A DNA stretch of 64,000 bases from Gymnopilus junonius (lineage: Eukaryota > Basidiomycota > Agaricomycetes > Agaricales > Galerinaceae): assembly GCA_015501075.1 (NCBI GenBank), contig JADNYJ010000039.1, positions 207,559 to 271,558 of the forward strand. The letters are read 5' to 3'. Under the pieces are notes generated by a model, which was not told the origin of the DNA, did no database searches, and worked only from the letters and a program-made list of their open reading frames with translations. Position numbers and translations under genes: made by a program. Below are positions 1 to 12,064 of the stretch, piece after piece. Numbering within the stretch: position 1 is the first letter of the stretch; every line of letters begins with the position of its first letter.

Positions 1-308
1 GCCTAAATTAAAACGTTCTGAATTTTAAAAGGAGGAACGGTACTATACTGACGACAGGATTGAACCCTTACCTTGACCAGATCCACGCTCGTGAAATGTC
101 CCGCATCCAGACCAGCTTGAAGCTCAAGGATTGACGCCTCATAAAGGTCGGGGAACACGGCTCCATCGGTCGCACTCCTACCTCCATAGTAGTAACTCCT
201 TCCAATTTCCAAGCAAGCAAGGGCACCTAGCAAGACATAAAGCCACACTTTAACTACTGACGAGGTCGATTGCTTCTGTATCTGTGGAGACAGCTGTGTG
301 GAACGCAC
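1..308 (-). CDS. Amidase-signature protein, 5' end only (runs off the left edge)
   Basis: Only the first exon lies in the window: 79 codons from the ATG at 308 to a GT donor just below position 72, after the residues SVDLVK. A hydrophobic segment at about residues 22-38 (VWLYVLLGALACLEIG) suggests a signal anchor, followed by FPDLYEASILELQAGLDAGH. The 5' part of the complete amidase at 3150-5461 is nearly the same (YEASIEDLQAGLDAGHYTSVDLVK) and has its first intron at the same codon and phase, so the two are paralogues. Amidase-signature enzymes hydrolyse amide bonds with a Lys-cisSer-Ser triad; those residues would lie off the edge, so activity cannot be judged here. Confidence 0.75.
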
Positions 309-1487
309 GCGTGAGTTTTATTTCCGAAAGAAAGATCTAAATCAGAGATCAAAGATGAAGACTGACTGGCACCGCTGCGTCCTGCTTGTCCTTACCCAGC
401 AGGGGCTCTCCTTGGTCCGAATCTGAATCTGAACGAATCTGTATGCTGCTCATAAGTATCGTTGACTTGGATCTAATGAACACGATGATAAGGAGGCTAT
501 TAAGTTGCTTACTTATCCGAAGCCTGCTATACGCCATTCATTTTGATGGGTTCCATGGGAGAAAGTCAAAGACTCGAAGGGAGTTTTTTTCGATAATTTT
601 AGGTGGGTTAAATTTGGGTACAGAATCCCACCACATGACCGTCGCGCAGCGCGTCATCTTGATTTCATTATCACACTCCGTAGACAAATGAAGGCCTCAA
701 TCGGCATTATACTCTAACAAATTGAAGGAACATCGGATTTCCCAAAGCTGACAACTAGAGGATGTAAAGAGATACATGTAAGTATAGACTCTTTGAGTGC
801 GGGAGGGGAGGAGGGATAATTATGTTTATTCCGTCGAAAGTCTTTCTCATGTGCAGAACTGCCCGAAGGGACGTGATTTTCGATCGTTCGTCGGAGACGG
901 GGATAGAGGACAGAGGAATACACTGTGCAGAAATCCTGAATGCTTTGTTAGCAAAGGGACAGTATAGCAGTGCCTTGTTAGCTTCCTTGACCTTGTCTGT
1001 GACCTAGGACTGTGATGTGAGTTTCGAGACGTGCTGAGCCTAAGTAATGTCGAGGATGCCTAGCTATAGAACTAAACGTCTGGCTATGTAACTGTCCATG
1101 TTAATGAAATTCCGTTTGTCTGCTTAGATCAGCCACGGACATCCTTCCTAGCATTTTTTAACAAAAATAAAATGTTATAAAGAGGACGCCAGGAATATCG
1201 ACCAAGACTTGCTTCAAGTTTACCGATCCTGAGGCTGGTGGTCGGTCAAAATAAATAGGATCATATTGCGAGCCCAAAGCTGCCAACTGTTATGTACTCA
1301 TCATTTACAAATATTAAAATGGCCATTCGTCACAGAACGGAAAAGAGTAAAAGTCAGAAGAAAATGCGTCCTTCGAGTTATTGAGCATAAAAAAAAACAG
1401 TTTCAAGAAAGAAATGAAAAGAACAGGAATTGATTTCGTTCCATTCTCCCTTTTCCCAATGCATCGCCTTCTTCCATCCCGATACGC
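309..1487. other. Intergenic, no gene seen
   Basis: Lies between the 5' end of the left amidase and the 3' end of the penta-EF-hand gene. Short open frames are present on both strands, but none has family resemblance, paired splice sites or continuity. It should contain the promoter of the left amidase; A-rich tracts occur around 1385-1430. Confidence 0.5.
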
Positions 1488-2802
1488 TCACGGCAAACTC
1501 AAGACAGTGTGCATGAACTGATCATAATTAATCTGGACCCACCCATCCCTATCCGTATCCAACCTCTGGAATGACTCGCTCAATTGCTTCACAACGACAC
1601 AGGCACGAACGAAGCGGTCGAACGTAATTCCAGGAGCTGGAACGCCACGGCCGACAGTTTGAGAGGCTGCGTCTACCCCCGAGGTGGGGTAGGATTGGTA
1701 AGTATGGGCTGTTGGAAGAACGAAGGAAGGAGGAAGAAGAAGGAGACGCACCATATTTCTTTTGAAGTAGAGTGAGGAGCTGGGGGGATAGGTTGTACCT
1801 GTGAATGGAAAAGTTAGATCTGGGCGAGGAGAAATAGGATTAGGAAATACAAACCCAAACTGTCCAAGAGCTTCACGGAGCTCATTTCCGTCGATCGTCC
1901 CAGATCGGTCGCGGTCGAAATGTCTGAACACGTTCTGCCAGTCCTTGACGTACTTCCAGAGGCCAGAGAACTAGAGATTTTGATCAACATTTGACGGGGG
2001 AGATCGTTATAAATATGGGTCTGACGCACCTCGTTGAAGCCGATTGTTCCAGTGCGGTCAGTATCCTATGGACAATCAGGCCGTTAGAGACGTTCGAAAA
2101 TGAAATAAGTTGCAGAGATAAGCATACGAAGATGGACATTAAGAGCTTGACAGTATCGATATCAAAAGCTGGTAAGTGGTCTCGTGAGTGCCAGTACGCT
2201 TGAAGAGGGAAAAAGACTGACGAGTCCAATCTCCATTGATCAAAGCGCGCTCTAAGAAACAAAAGACGACAATGTAAACACCGGGTCACCACACATGTCA
2301 AGTGTCCTACTCACCCAGTTCTTGAGCACTAATTTGACCAGATCGGTCCTCGTCGACAGCGTTGAACCAACTCCACAATCTAGATCGCACCAATGTCAGC
2401 CTCACTGGGTTATGTGATGGTGGCGACCGCGACTATAACGTACTGGGGGTCAGCACCAGCTGGTGGTCCACGATTGCCGCCTGGAGCTGAGAATCCGCCG
2501 CCGTACACCTGTGAGTGGACGACTTTAATCTCAGGCAACTCGAGGGGCAGAAAAGACTCACAGGCGCAGCCCCATACGCTCCTCCCGGCGGCGGGGGTGC
2601 ATACCCGCCCGGCGGTGGTGCGCCATATCCTCCTCCTGGCGAGCCATAGCCTGCTGGAGGGTGGCCAGGTGGTGCTCCATAACCTCCACCAGGACCGTAA
2701 TTCTAGATTGAGAGGAAAAGCGAAAAAGAAGATAGGCTGGGATTAGCGAGAAGTCATTTCATTAATTTCACAAGACCTTAGGCGACTTACACCGTATGAC
2801 AT
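1488..2802 (-). CDS. Penta-EF-hand calcium-binding protein (ALG-2/peflin type)
   Basis: Calcium sensor of the PEF family, which usually dimerises through its fifth EF-hand and acts at membranes and in vesicle trafficking. The ATG at 2800-2802 gives a four-codon first exon (MSYG), then a Gly/Pro/Tyr-rich tail (exon 2562-2702, repeats like GGGYGAPP) as in peflin. EF-hands follow: WFNAVDEDRSGQISAQEL, then FDTDRTGTIGFNEF, then FRHFDRDRSGTIDGNELREAL, and a last pair in QRLDTDRDGWVQINYDQF. The intron at 1799-1854 restores FGYNLSPQLLTLLQKKYG, which reads straight through a Ser-rich linker into the final hands. The stop is at 1488. Seven or so introns are needed; all have GT-AG ends. No damage seen. 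It sits between two amidase paralogues, on the same strand, with no evident functional link. Confidence 0.88.
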
Positions 2803-3149
2803 TGTATTGGTTGTAGATGAAGAAGGAAAGGAAGAACAGTAATCAGCTTTCCATAAAATGGCAGTGATCCCCCCTAAAAGGCGATGCGTCAAGAGATAAT
2901 CGCTGTGTAAATCGGCTAAATCCGCCGTCCGACCCCGTGCTAACGGGCCGATGATACGGCTCAGCGCAAGAGTTTGGAAAACCCGCCGAATCAGTCCGCC
3001 GGACTGTACGGCCGCAGAAGCCGACTCTCCCACGTGCGCCCATGGCCAATTAGCGTGCGGGGCTACAGAAGACGGCGCATCTGTTATGTACGCCTTGTAA
3101 ATACAGTAGATAGGTATGTAGTGAGTCAAGTATATGTGTACATTGTCAA
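2803..3149. other. Intergenic, probable promoter of the PEF gene
   Basis: About 350 bp between the PEF start and the amidase stop, both on the minus strand. No credible coding sequence. Confidence 0.5.
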
Positions 3150-5461
3150 TCATTTCTTCCCGACAACGTCCTTCAACTGAGTTCTGGGAATAGCAGCATC
3201 AAAGGCCTTTCTCGCCAACCTTGTCTTCGTCTTCTGCTCATAAGCATATGCCATACCAATCAACTGAAATTCAGAGAATGCAGTGCCAAGAAATGCAAGC
3301 CCAATTGGAACTCCAGGAGCTGGGTAGACAGTATATGGTCCTACTGGTTTAATAGTTACGTTGTCTGGATAGAAGCCCATAGGTACTGAAGACAAGACGA
3401 CATGAGAAGGATAGCAAAGTAACAACAAGATAAATTCACCCGTGACAATGGGATATCCAGCGATAGCTAAAGAAAGAGGAAGAAGGGAGTAAATCATTAT
3501 GCAAGGTTGAAACATGAAATATATTAAATATACCTGAAGGAGTAGTGGACATCCCAGAGCCAGGCAATACGAGAGCATCCAACTTATGTTCATTCAAAGC
3601 AGCATCAATACCAAGTGAGGTCCCAAGCTCTTTATAGTGGGCAAGTTCTCGAAAGTATATATCATTCCTTCCACTGGTAGCCTCAGCTCTAATTAGCCTG
3701 TTTTTTTAATTAAAAAAGTTAGTCATCTCATGTGAGTATTAATTTTTTTATGAATTGCGTATGACGAACGCATCTTGGTCAAACGCATCTGGCATCTCAA
3801 GATCAGGATGGGCATTATTAAACGAAATCAAATCAGCCAGACTGCGAACACCGGAAGGGTTCTCCAGGAGTGAATTGAAATAGTTGTTGATCTGAATCTG
3901 CACAATGTAATCTGTTGAATTTTGCTGCAAGGATAAGTATATAAACCTGAACTGGCGGTACCTTGAAGTCAGTCCGGCCAACACTCCTCTTACCAATTGA
4001 CGCCCCGATCTCTTCCGCCGAAGGTAAATCAGCTGGATCTACCACAGTCGCTCCCAATTCCTTGAGCGTATCAAGTGCTTGCCCAAATGCCACATTTACA
4101 TACTGATCGTTTTGCACGATACTGTTATTCAAAAACACCCGCCTCGGGACGCCTATTCTCTTGCCTTTGAGCGTGAGTGCGCTTGGGTTTAGGGCTAGGG
4201 TATAGTCAGGTATGACGGATGGCTGAGCGAAGGTATAGTTGTCATTTGGGTCTGTGCCTGCTATGATGGACAGCACAGTAGCTGCGTCAGAGAGGGACCT
4301 TGTTATAGGGCCCACAGTGTCTTGATGTTCCGTTATGGGAATTACTGGGGATGAGATATAAGCTATAAAGATGTCTTCACAAAGTTTTAATGATTACCTC
4401 CTGCCCTCGAAGTTAAGCCCAAAGTAGGCTTGATCCCAACAACGTTATTAAATGAAGAAGGCTGATTAATACTCCCGTCTGTTTCAGTACCCAACGTCAC
4501 TGCTGCAAGTCCGATAGAAGCAGCCACCCCAGAACCAGATGAGGACCCGGCTGGGTTAGCATTGGGATAGTAAGCACTTGTTGTTTGGCCTCCTCTGCCG
4601 GACCATCCATAGGAGACATTGGACCCCCTGAAGTGCGAAAATTCACAAAGATTTGCTTTACCTGAAGACGGTCAGACCGAGTTGGATTATTTGATCTCAT
4701 AGATGTGCATATATACCTAGAAATATTGCGCCTGCTTTCCTCAGACGTTTTACAACGCCAGCATCTTCAGGAACAATGGAACCTAAGAGGCTATAAGACC
4801 CAGCGGTAGTGTTCAAACCTGCATCAACATCCTCATTTAAATATTTCGGTTTCCAAAATTTACTCAGAAAAAATCCACCTTCTTGGGAAAGAATAGCAAG
4901 ATTATCCTAGAATCAATGCTCAGCATCAGTTCACACATACCACAAAATCTGGTATGGACCATCATACCTTCAAAAGCACAGGGATCCCATGCAATGCCGA
5001 CCTTTTCCCTATTAATCTCCTCTCCACATCCAGAGCAGCCGCATGCTTTGATGCTGATGGGTTCAGCTCAAGGACAGCATGTAGGGCGGGTCCTTTCAGG
5101 TTGACTTCTTCTATCCGAGCGAAGTATGCCTGTTGCCCAGGATCCGAAATCAGTAGCTGCAGCTGACATATGCATATAGCCAACCTACCTTTACCAAGTC
5201 AACGCTTGTGTAATGACCCGCGTCCAAGCCAGCCTGCAGATCCTCGATGGAGGCCTCATATAAGTCAGGGAAAATAACATCGTCATCACCATATGAAGCC
5301 CTGTATTGCAGATTTCTAGAGACCTTTCTTGCAATTTGAGAGCATGCAAGCATGGCGAAGACTAGCAGTGCCCAGAACCACCATCTAGAGGTGACAGATT
5401 TACGCTTTCGGCCAGCTTGTAGTCTAGCGAAGTAAGCTAATGGGAGCCCCTGCAAGTTCAA
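3150..5461 (-). CDS. Amidase-signature enzyme, membrane-anchored
   Basis: Complete amidase-family hydrolase. Exon 1 (5189-5461) codes an N-terminal cytosolic stretch and a membrane anchor (WWFWALLVFAMLACSQIA). Exon 2 (4968-5129) carries the catalytic lysine in LHGIPVLLK, continued as DN in the next exon. A later exon holds the Gly/Ser loop PAGSSSGSGVAASIGLAAV and the nucleophile region GTETDGSI, the usual cis-Ser and Ser positions. The C-terminal part includes PAPGVPIGLAFLGTAFSE and ends QLKDVVGKK. About nine exons with consistent GT-AG introns are needed, including one at about 4840-4890 that restores LSQEDVDAGLNTTAGS. No in-frame stops seen. The substrate cannot be inferred; fungal members range from acetamidases to fatty-acid-amide-like hydrolases. 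Tandem paralogue of the gene at 1-308. Confidence 0.88.
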
Positions 5462-6195
5462 TTCGACCTCGTTCAGCCCTTGCGTAAGAAAGGATCAAGT
5501 GCATTGACGACCCACCTGCTTTCCATCAACGAGGAGCCGATCTTGCTGCTTAATATCCCTCCAAAGCCCCAAACCTTCCAGGTTAATCATCAACTTCATA
5601 CCAAGATCGACGGCGGACAGAAGAAAAGATAAGAGCCATGTTTCCGCAGCTTAAGCTTTGCCAATGAGCGCTCTCCACGCGTATTTCTTGACAGGAGCAC
5701 ATGCGCATGAGAACCGCAGGAAAACCAGACTGAGAAAGGAATTCAATTTCAAGTTCGCAATGGCATTGCGCAATGCGTGATTCCACCTTGAATCTCTGAA
5801 ATCAACACGTGCCCGTTTAACAACGAGCTCGTCACTAATTTGCTGCTTGCAATGGCTGGGATCAATGTTAATGATAATCGAGATAATACAATGTACAGGA
5901 AATCCGACCGATGTTATGAGGTTGAAAATGAGTAAAAAAGAGGTAAAGAACAAAATTAAAAAAGCGACATGCACAAAAATAAAAAAAAGAATAAATGTAC
6001 AGTTGATGAAAAAAAGGAAACTTGAGGCCAACATGCACTTCTGGGGTTGCTGGAGAAAGATAGGACGCCGACCTGAAAGCAACGCAACAACCGATGACGG
6101 ACAATCCCCAACGGTGATTATGGATAGCACAGGCTCACAGGTTCACAGCCACACCGCCTCCCAACACCCCGAACTCTGCAAGTTGAGGTGCAAGC
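5462..6195. other. Intergenic, A-rich
   Basis: Region upstream of the amidase and downstream of SPT7, both minus-strand. It holds A-rich tracts near 5930-6020 and open frames without protein-like features. Nothing else recognised. Confidence 0.45.
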
Positions 6196-9100
6196 TTAAG
6201 CACTAGCAAACACAACAGCAGGGTACATTGAGGCCGCAGAGGAGCCCGATCCTCCTGGACCCGTCAAACCAGGGCCAGGCGGAGGCCCCATCCCACTCCC
6301 ATCTTTCTTCTTCCTCCCCCCATTCGCAGCTCCAGTCCCACCGCCCCCAGTCACACTTGCATTACCCCCCTTCTTTGAATTCTTCCTGGACGTAGTAGGC
6401 GATGCTGCATTGGCTAATACAACACCAGGTGGCAATCCATTCCCCCCTCCACCTCCACCACCTCTTCCTCCAGTACTGCCATTAGTAGCAGAACCACCAC
6501 CAGCTCCTGAGCTCCCAGTGCCTTCCGCACCACCCTTGGCCGCAGCACCACCACCGCCCTTCTTCTTCCCCGCACCCGAGCTGGCTCCCGCCTTGTTGAG
6601 CAGGATCTGTCCGATCGGACCAACCTTCATATGTGTAGAATCTGGTAGTTCGTCTGGTAAAGCCAGGTCTAGAGGAATAACAGGTGCAGGCACAGGCGCA
6701 GCTGAACCGGGAGCTGGGGCACCAGGTGCCTGTGGTGCCTGTCCTTGTTGTAAAGCATTCCCAGAAGGATTGAAAGGCATGCTTGGTAATGTATTGGGCG
6801 GAAGAACGGGGGCAGGTGCAGGTGCAGGCGGCGGTGGCATGCCAGGGCCCACAAGCCCTGCAGGACCTGCAGGTACTTGAACGCCAGCACCAGCACCAGC
6901 GGCAGGAGGCGGAGGAGGCGCAGTCGACGCAGCAAGCTGTCCAAACCTCCCTTGATAATACCCTTTGAGCAACCCAATCTGGTCGTCCACCTTCTCCGCC
7001 GTGAGGGGGACAAAAGGCGGAGGGGGTGGGTATGGCGGGGGTGGTTCTGTCGGCTTCGCACTGCAAAATAAAAAGGGACAAAATTAGGATATCAGTTACG
7101 ACTCGAATATAAAATAAAAGGAAAAGAAACTAACGCAGTAGGCCTGTTGGCCACCTTCTTCCCCCTGAGTAGTTTCTTGGGTATCGAAAGATTCGACAGC
7201 CCAAGTTCTTCGGCGATACCCAGCTCGCGGAAACCCAAGTAATCTTCTCCCAGCAAATCCGCAAAATCACCCCTGGAAACCAAAAAAAAGATCAGTTCAA
7301 ATCTGATAATGCGAAAAGACAACATACATGGCCAGAATCCCAGGCTCTTCCGAATCCTCCTCAAATAGTCCTTCGTCCTCCAGGACCTCACCAGCAGTCT
7401 GTGAGTAAAAATGTAAGTTTCATCTCTCGAAAACCTCAAAGCGGAAGAACACACAGATTCCCGATATGCAGCGCCGAGCTTCTTCTCCAGCTCGCCCAAT
7501 CTCAAGCCGTACCTTTCAATGTCGTCTGAGATATACCTCTCAAGATCCTGAACTTTGGAGGAGCCGCTCTCAAATAGCGTGTGGAGGATAATTTCCTGAG
7601 AAGCATTGAATCAGTTTATTGTATGATTTAGTACAAACAGCGTGTTTGCAAAGCTGAGAAACTGAGGCTAGACTAACCTCAGGTGTCATCGTCCTCCCAA
7701 ACTTATCCGACAGGAACTTGATCGTCCGACCCACATTCTGCAGGTACTCGGCCGTTACATCCGCCAAGACGTCCAGCGCCACGGTCGATGTTCCTAAACA
7801 GCCAAAAAAAAGTCAAGATATCATTAGAATATCCAAAAGAAAAAAAAACCCACCCTGAAACCCAACGTGCTCCAAAACCTTATTATTCGTCCAACGCAAA
7901 CAATCCGAGGCGTTCTCAGCTCCGAGCTCGATCCCACTCGGGCTTTTCGTCTTCCCCTTTCCTTTCCCGTTGCCCGTGCCAATGCCCGCATCTCGCCCGC
8001 CAGCCGTCCAAGGCGACTCGTCAATCTTATCGTTCACATCTTCATCCACACCGTCCATATCCCCGAATGTTACTCCAAACCTCCCGCCGGCGTTGGTGCT
8101 ACTTGGCCCAGGACCAACGCTGGCATTGACATTGGAACCCCCGGCAGCGGCAGTAGCAGAAGGGAACATCCCTCCCTCCTCCTCCTCTTCTGGTGGAGGC
8201 GCACTAGCATCGTTCAGTGCCGCAAATTTACTATGCGTATGCCTCAGCCTGCGCATCGTCTTGATGTTGGTGTTCATCATCGTCAGGAGACTCTTTGGAT
8301 TTTGCGGGGCTTGTGGGGGCTGTGGTTGGGTTTGGAGTTGGATGACTTTAATGTGGATTTCAACGAGGATTTGAAGGAGGAAATGCCCTTGATTGTGCGC
8401 TTGGTAGGATCCACGGGCTTCTTCTGCTTTGATTTTGACTTTTCTTTTACTTTGATGGGTTTACTTGAGGAAGGGCCAAATGGGATACCAGGTAATCCAG
8501 AACCGAGGAGCGCGTCGGATTGTACGGCGACCCACCATAGTTGTGTCGCGTCATCTTTCTCGTCTGCGAGAGGAGTTGGGTATTGTGTTGAGAATCTGGC
8601 TTTCTTCCGCGGTCGATGGTCTGCAGCATTTCCGTTTCTGCACAAAATGAAAAATAAATGGTCAATACCACGAATAATAGCACCAAGTCAAGATTTAAAA
8701 AAAATATACCGACAATCTTCTTTTATCCCCAGCAGCAGCAACAGCGCCGTCGACCATCATAGAATCTTCCTTCTGCACCACCGTCTCCTCCTCTTCGCAT
8801 TCAAATTCCACAATGGGTGCCAACTCCCTGAGGGAGTTTACCAGCCCCTCCCCGGGCTGATCTGTGTCGACTTCCATATCCCACTCGCGGAATATGCCCA
8901 TGCCCTCTGGGGTCCTCACAATCGCAAGAGACTCTGCAAACGGGACGTCCTTACGCGCGCGAGGGGGTATAGTTAACGACGATCCCGACTTGGGCGTGCC
9001 GTTCTTGCTGAGGGACGGTGAACGGGTATGTGAGGACCGGCCATTGAGGTATCCGTTGGTAGAAGAGGAGTTGCCATTCATGTGTGTGCGGGGTCGGGCA

Positions 9101-9926
9101 ACGCCACCGATAGGGGAGGGTAGGTCGGAGGGTATGGGAGGGTCCGCGCGTTCTTTGCGATCTGTGATGTGTTTGAGCAGTTTTTCTGCTTTGGCCTTTA
9201 GGCGGTGCACGCATGGGCGCAGAGGGTGGTTCTTAAAACGAGGGTGTAATATAGTCAATATAAAGACAAAGACAATAAAGGGGGATATAACAAAGACATA
9301 CCTCTGTGGCGTTGTATGTCAGGCAGTTGGACCAGATGAGGTCGAGGTCGTCTTTAAATTCCCGTTTGGACTTGTATTGTTTCGATTTGACCTTTCTGAG
9401 CATGGTCTGGAAATCCATCGGGTGTTGAATGACTATTTTCCCCAAGGTTAGATAAATACAGCACAGTTGACACGATTCCCCACCGTCAAGGTAATCTGGT
9501 ACCTCCGTCTTCGAGACTGGCCTGAGAAATGCCTCGGCATCATGGTTGTCCTATAAGTATTTCAAATAACCCGTCACTCAGTAAACGCGTCCACAAATCA
9601 ATATAACAAGTGAGTAGCACACGAACAATGGTAATAGTCTTCAAGTCATTCAACAGTCCCTCCAGGGAATCATAGAACGGGTCAGTAAGTTTTGAATCCT
9701 GGCTTTTCTGTTAAAGACAAAACAAACCGAGCCAAGTTTAAACGTCAACCTAACTGGTGTTCCGGGTTAAAGTAACTACGTACCCGGCCTTCCTTTACAC
9801 TTGTTAACAGCAGCTTTAGGTCTGCAGTTGGTGTAACCTTACTCTCAGTGAGAGTCCGTAAAAGGTTCTGTTAAATGTTGCAGTAAGTTTCAATGTGGAT
9901 TCGTGTGCTGGACGACCTACATTCAT
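6196..9926 (-). CDS. SPT7: SPT7, SAGA coactivator subunit with bromodomain and histone fold
   Basis: Structural subunit of the nuclear SAGA histone-acetyltransferase complex; its histone fold pairs with a TAF10-like partner. The proposed start at 9926 codes only MN before an intron (9868-9920), then [17 protein letters not shown]. The bromodomain (about residues 40-145) shows [31 protein letters not shown] and [20 protein letters not shown] basic, disordered middle precedes [20 protein letters not shown], typical of SPT7. The histone fold follows: [16 protein letters not shown], then [20 protein letters not shown], then [20 protein letters not shown]. The tail is Pro/Ala/Gly-rich and ends at a TAA at 6196-6198. 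Odd point: the basic stretch SNSKPNHSP and the following [12 protein letters not shown] lie in different frames with no usable intron between them; one missing base in the G run at 8315-8319 (C run on the coding strand) would explain it. Confidence 0.88.
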
Positions 9927-10234
9927 GATATGCGGATGAGCGAGGATCGAAAGATGGAGTGACGTTGGGAGTTGAAAGCCCGATACAATGGAAATCAAAT
10001 AGTGACAAATAAGCCAAGCCTTTCATTGTTCCGCTAAAATGGTCTGAGAAAACATTGGGTGAAGGGAAATCATATTCCATTGGAGATATTATGCTACAAA
10101 TGCAAGAAGCCATATTGAAAGTACAAAAAAAAATTAAGCACAACATTGATATTTCAGGCCAAAAAATTGATGACCAGGGGAGAAAGACCATTTTGAATAA
10201 ATAATCCACCACCACCGTAGTAACCATACTAAAT

Positions 10235-11340
10235 ACCGAGGGACTACCGCAATCCAAACGTGAACCTGGGTGTCGATGGAGGGGGGCTGTACTTGCAGCA
10301 GCGGAAAATATAGGTGGGGGTATAGCCGATGGCACCGTACTCAGTGCTGAAGAAGTCGACATTGAAGCAGCTGGGGCGGTAAATTGCAGGGATGGTAGTG
10401 GTATAGGTTGTAGATGCGGTGCAGCAACTGGCGGTGGTGCTACTACTGTTGATGGACTCAGGAGTTCTGTGGACGTCATCTCGCGCCCGAATAAAAGGAA
10501 CGCAACGCGGAATTCCTATATTATTACGAAAGGAAAAGGAAAGGGAGTGAAGTTAGCTTATATGAAAATATCACGCAATAGCATCCATGAAACGAACCTC
10601 TGGACTGTGCTTCTCATACCCAGGTTGGGCGCACAGATTTTGAAGCCGTTCTTCCCCAGGTCTCGCAGGTGCACGCGCAGGTGAAGCTCCCTTTAACGGC
10701 ACGCCAGAAGCAAAGGGGACCATATTTACGGGCACCGGGGCAGTCTTATGCCCTCTCGCATAAGCATAGAATCTGATCTCCTATAGACAATAACATCACA
10801 CAACGTCAAAATCGTCAATATTTCAATCGCCGTTTCGCGTCCAAAAAAAACCGAACACACGAGAAAAAAAAACAGGACGTACCTCATGACTGAAATGCGT
10901 ATACGCAGCCATAGCCGCCATAGTCTGATATCTCTCCTTCTCGATCACCCTCTCCCTGAACTCCTGGCCGAGTGGCAACAACGCAGGGTCAACAATAGCG
11001 ATTTTGGGACCCGTATCAGCACCTCCACTAGTGCTCTGTCCCATCCCTAATCCAGGAGGACCACGGGCTACATGCGCCTTGAACAGAGGTGGGAGACCCA
11101 ACGTCTTCCTCTGAATCTCATCCTTCGGTTCGGACGGGACAGGCAGCGGCGGTCGACCGGTAGTCTGATATGATTTGATGTAATCTTCAATTCTGATCTC
11201 CTATTAGAGTTCAACACAAAAACACAAATCATATTCAATGAGCATTCCTCCACGAAACCGAAGAAAGTCGGACGTACCTCAAAGCTCTTCTTCTCGTCAA
11301 TGCCCACAGATTGGAAGTACAGATTATCTTCAGCGCTCAT
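10235..11340 (-). CDS. Small protein with three Nup98-like motifs (possible nucleoporin-related)
   Basis: Four exons are clear: 11278-11340, 10883-11200, 10598-10780, and one beginning at 10515. The same motif occurs three times, each straddling an intron: LYFQSVGIDEKKSFE|EIRIEDY, RYQTMAAMAAYTHFSHE|EIRFYAY, and RLQNLCAQPGYEKHSPE|EFRVAFL. From memory this resembles the segment near the GLEBS site of Nup98-type nucleoporins (roughly LYQSI-AMP-Y--KS-EELR--DY). Between the repeats are Pro/Gly-rich linkers, and after the third a Pro/Ser/Ala-rich tail. No FG-repeat domain is seen. The 3' end is unresolved: the open frame runs on into the SPT7 promoter, so an intron or a stop near 10200-10250 is likely. 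The function is inferred only from motif resemblance. Confidence 0.55.
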
Positions 11341-12060
11341 AATAGATAATCCAGTTATAGCAGTAGTAAATAGACCATAAAATTGACGACAAGATCGACA
11401 GTTGGGTAACTTTTAAGAGGAGAAACTGTAGTCGGTGGTAAGGTAAAAGCGAGGACAAGGGACCGGGAATCAGTTGAACAGGGCGTGAGAATGCAGACTC
11501 GTGTTTTTGATACCCGAATCGTGATCATGGATCAAGACCCCTTTTGCTCCCGACTCCCGAACGCGCTTCAGAATGACTCCAGCGCCAGGGTGCCAACTCA
11601 TTGCTCTGTAAAGAAACTGAAATTCCGTATTTCCTCAGTCCTCAGATCTCAATCATCTTCTAGACTGTGTGGCAACTGAAAGTAAGGTTTAATTTAGACC
11701 CACCTTTGAGTTTGAAACAGCATCGACATTGACAATTGGAAAGGCCCTGCATTCACACAGGTCTACATCTACGTACTCAGGCTGAAGTGTTTATGTCTAC
11801 ATAGCCCCCATTCCCAAGGTGAATAATTGTGTCTACCACCAGTGACATCCCTTATAATTATCCAGTCTTGTTGCATAAGTATACTGCCCGTTGTTGTGTC
11901 TTTGTAAACAAGGTTAACTCATTGATTATGACCTACCTTCAGCTTGGTTTGCTAACTGTTCCCTTGAAGGTACCAATCTTTCCTGTTAGTGAACTAAGAA
12001 GCAATGCTTTCTTTATGCCTGAGAGTCAAGGTAAGCAGTCAGCAGCATCTTTTAATCTCT
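11341..12060. other. Intergenic; transition to a decayed, A+T-rich region
   Basis: Divergent region between the Nup98-like gene and the F-box pseudogene. Short open frames near 11829-12092 have no recognisable family; they may be the 5' remains of the F-box pseudogene. Confidence 0.4.
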
Positions 12061-12064
12061 TTGC

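Noticed and set aside
6410..6880. Pro/Ala/Gly-rich plus-strand open frame
   Set aside because: Mirror of the Gly/Pro-rich SPT7 tail.
7867..8976. 369-codon open frame on the plus strand
   Set aside because: Antisense to the SPT7 bromodomain-to-histone-fold exons; low-complexity shadow with no domain.
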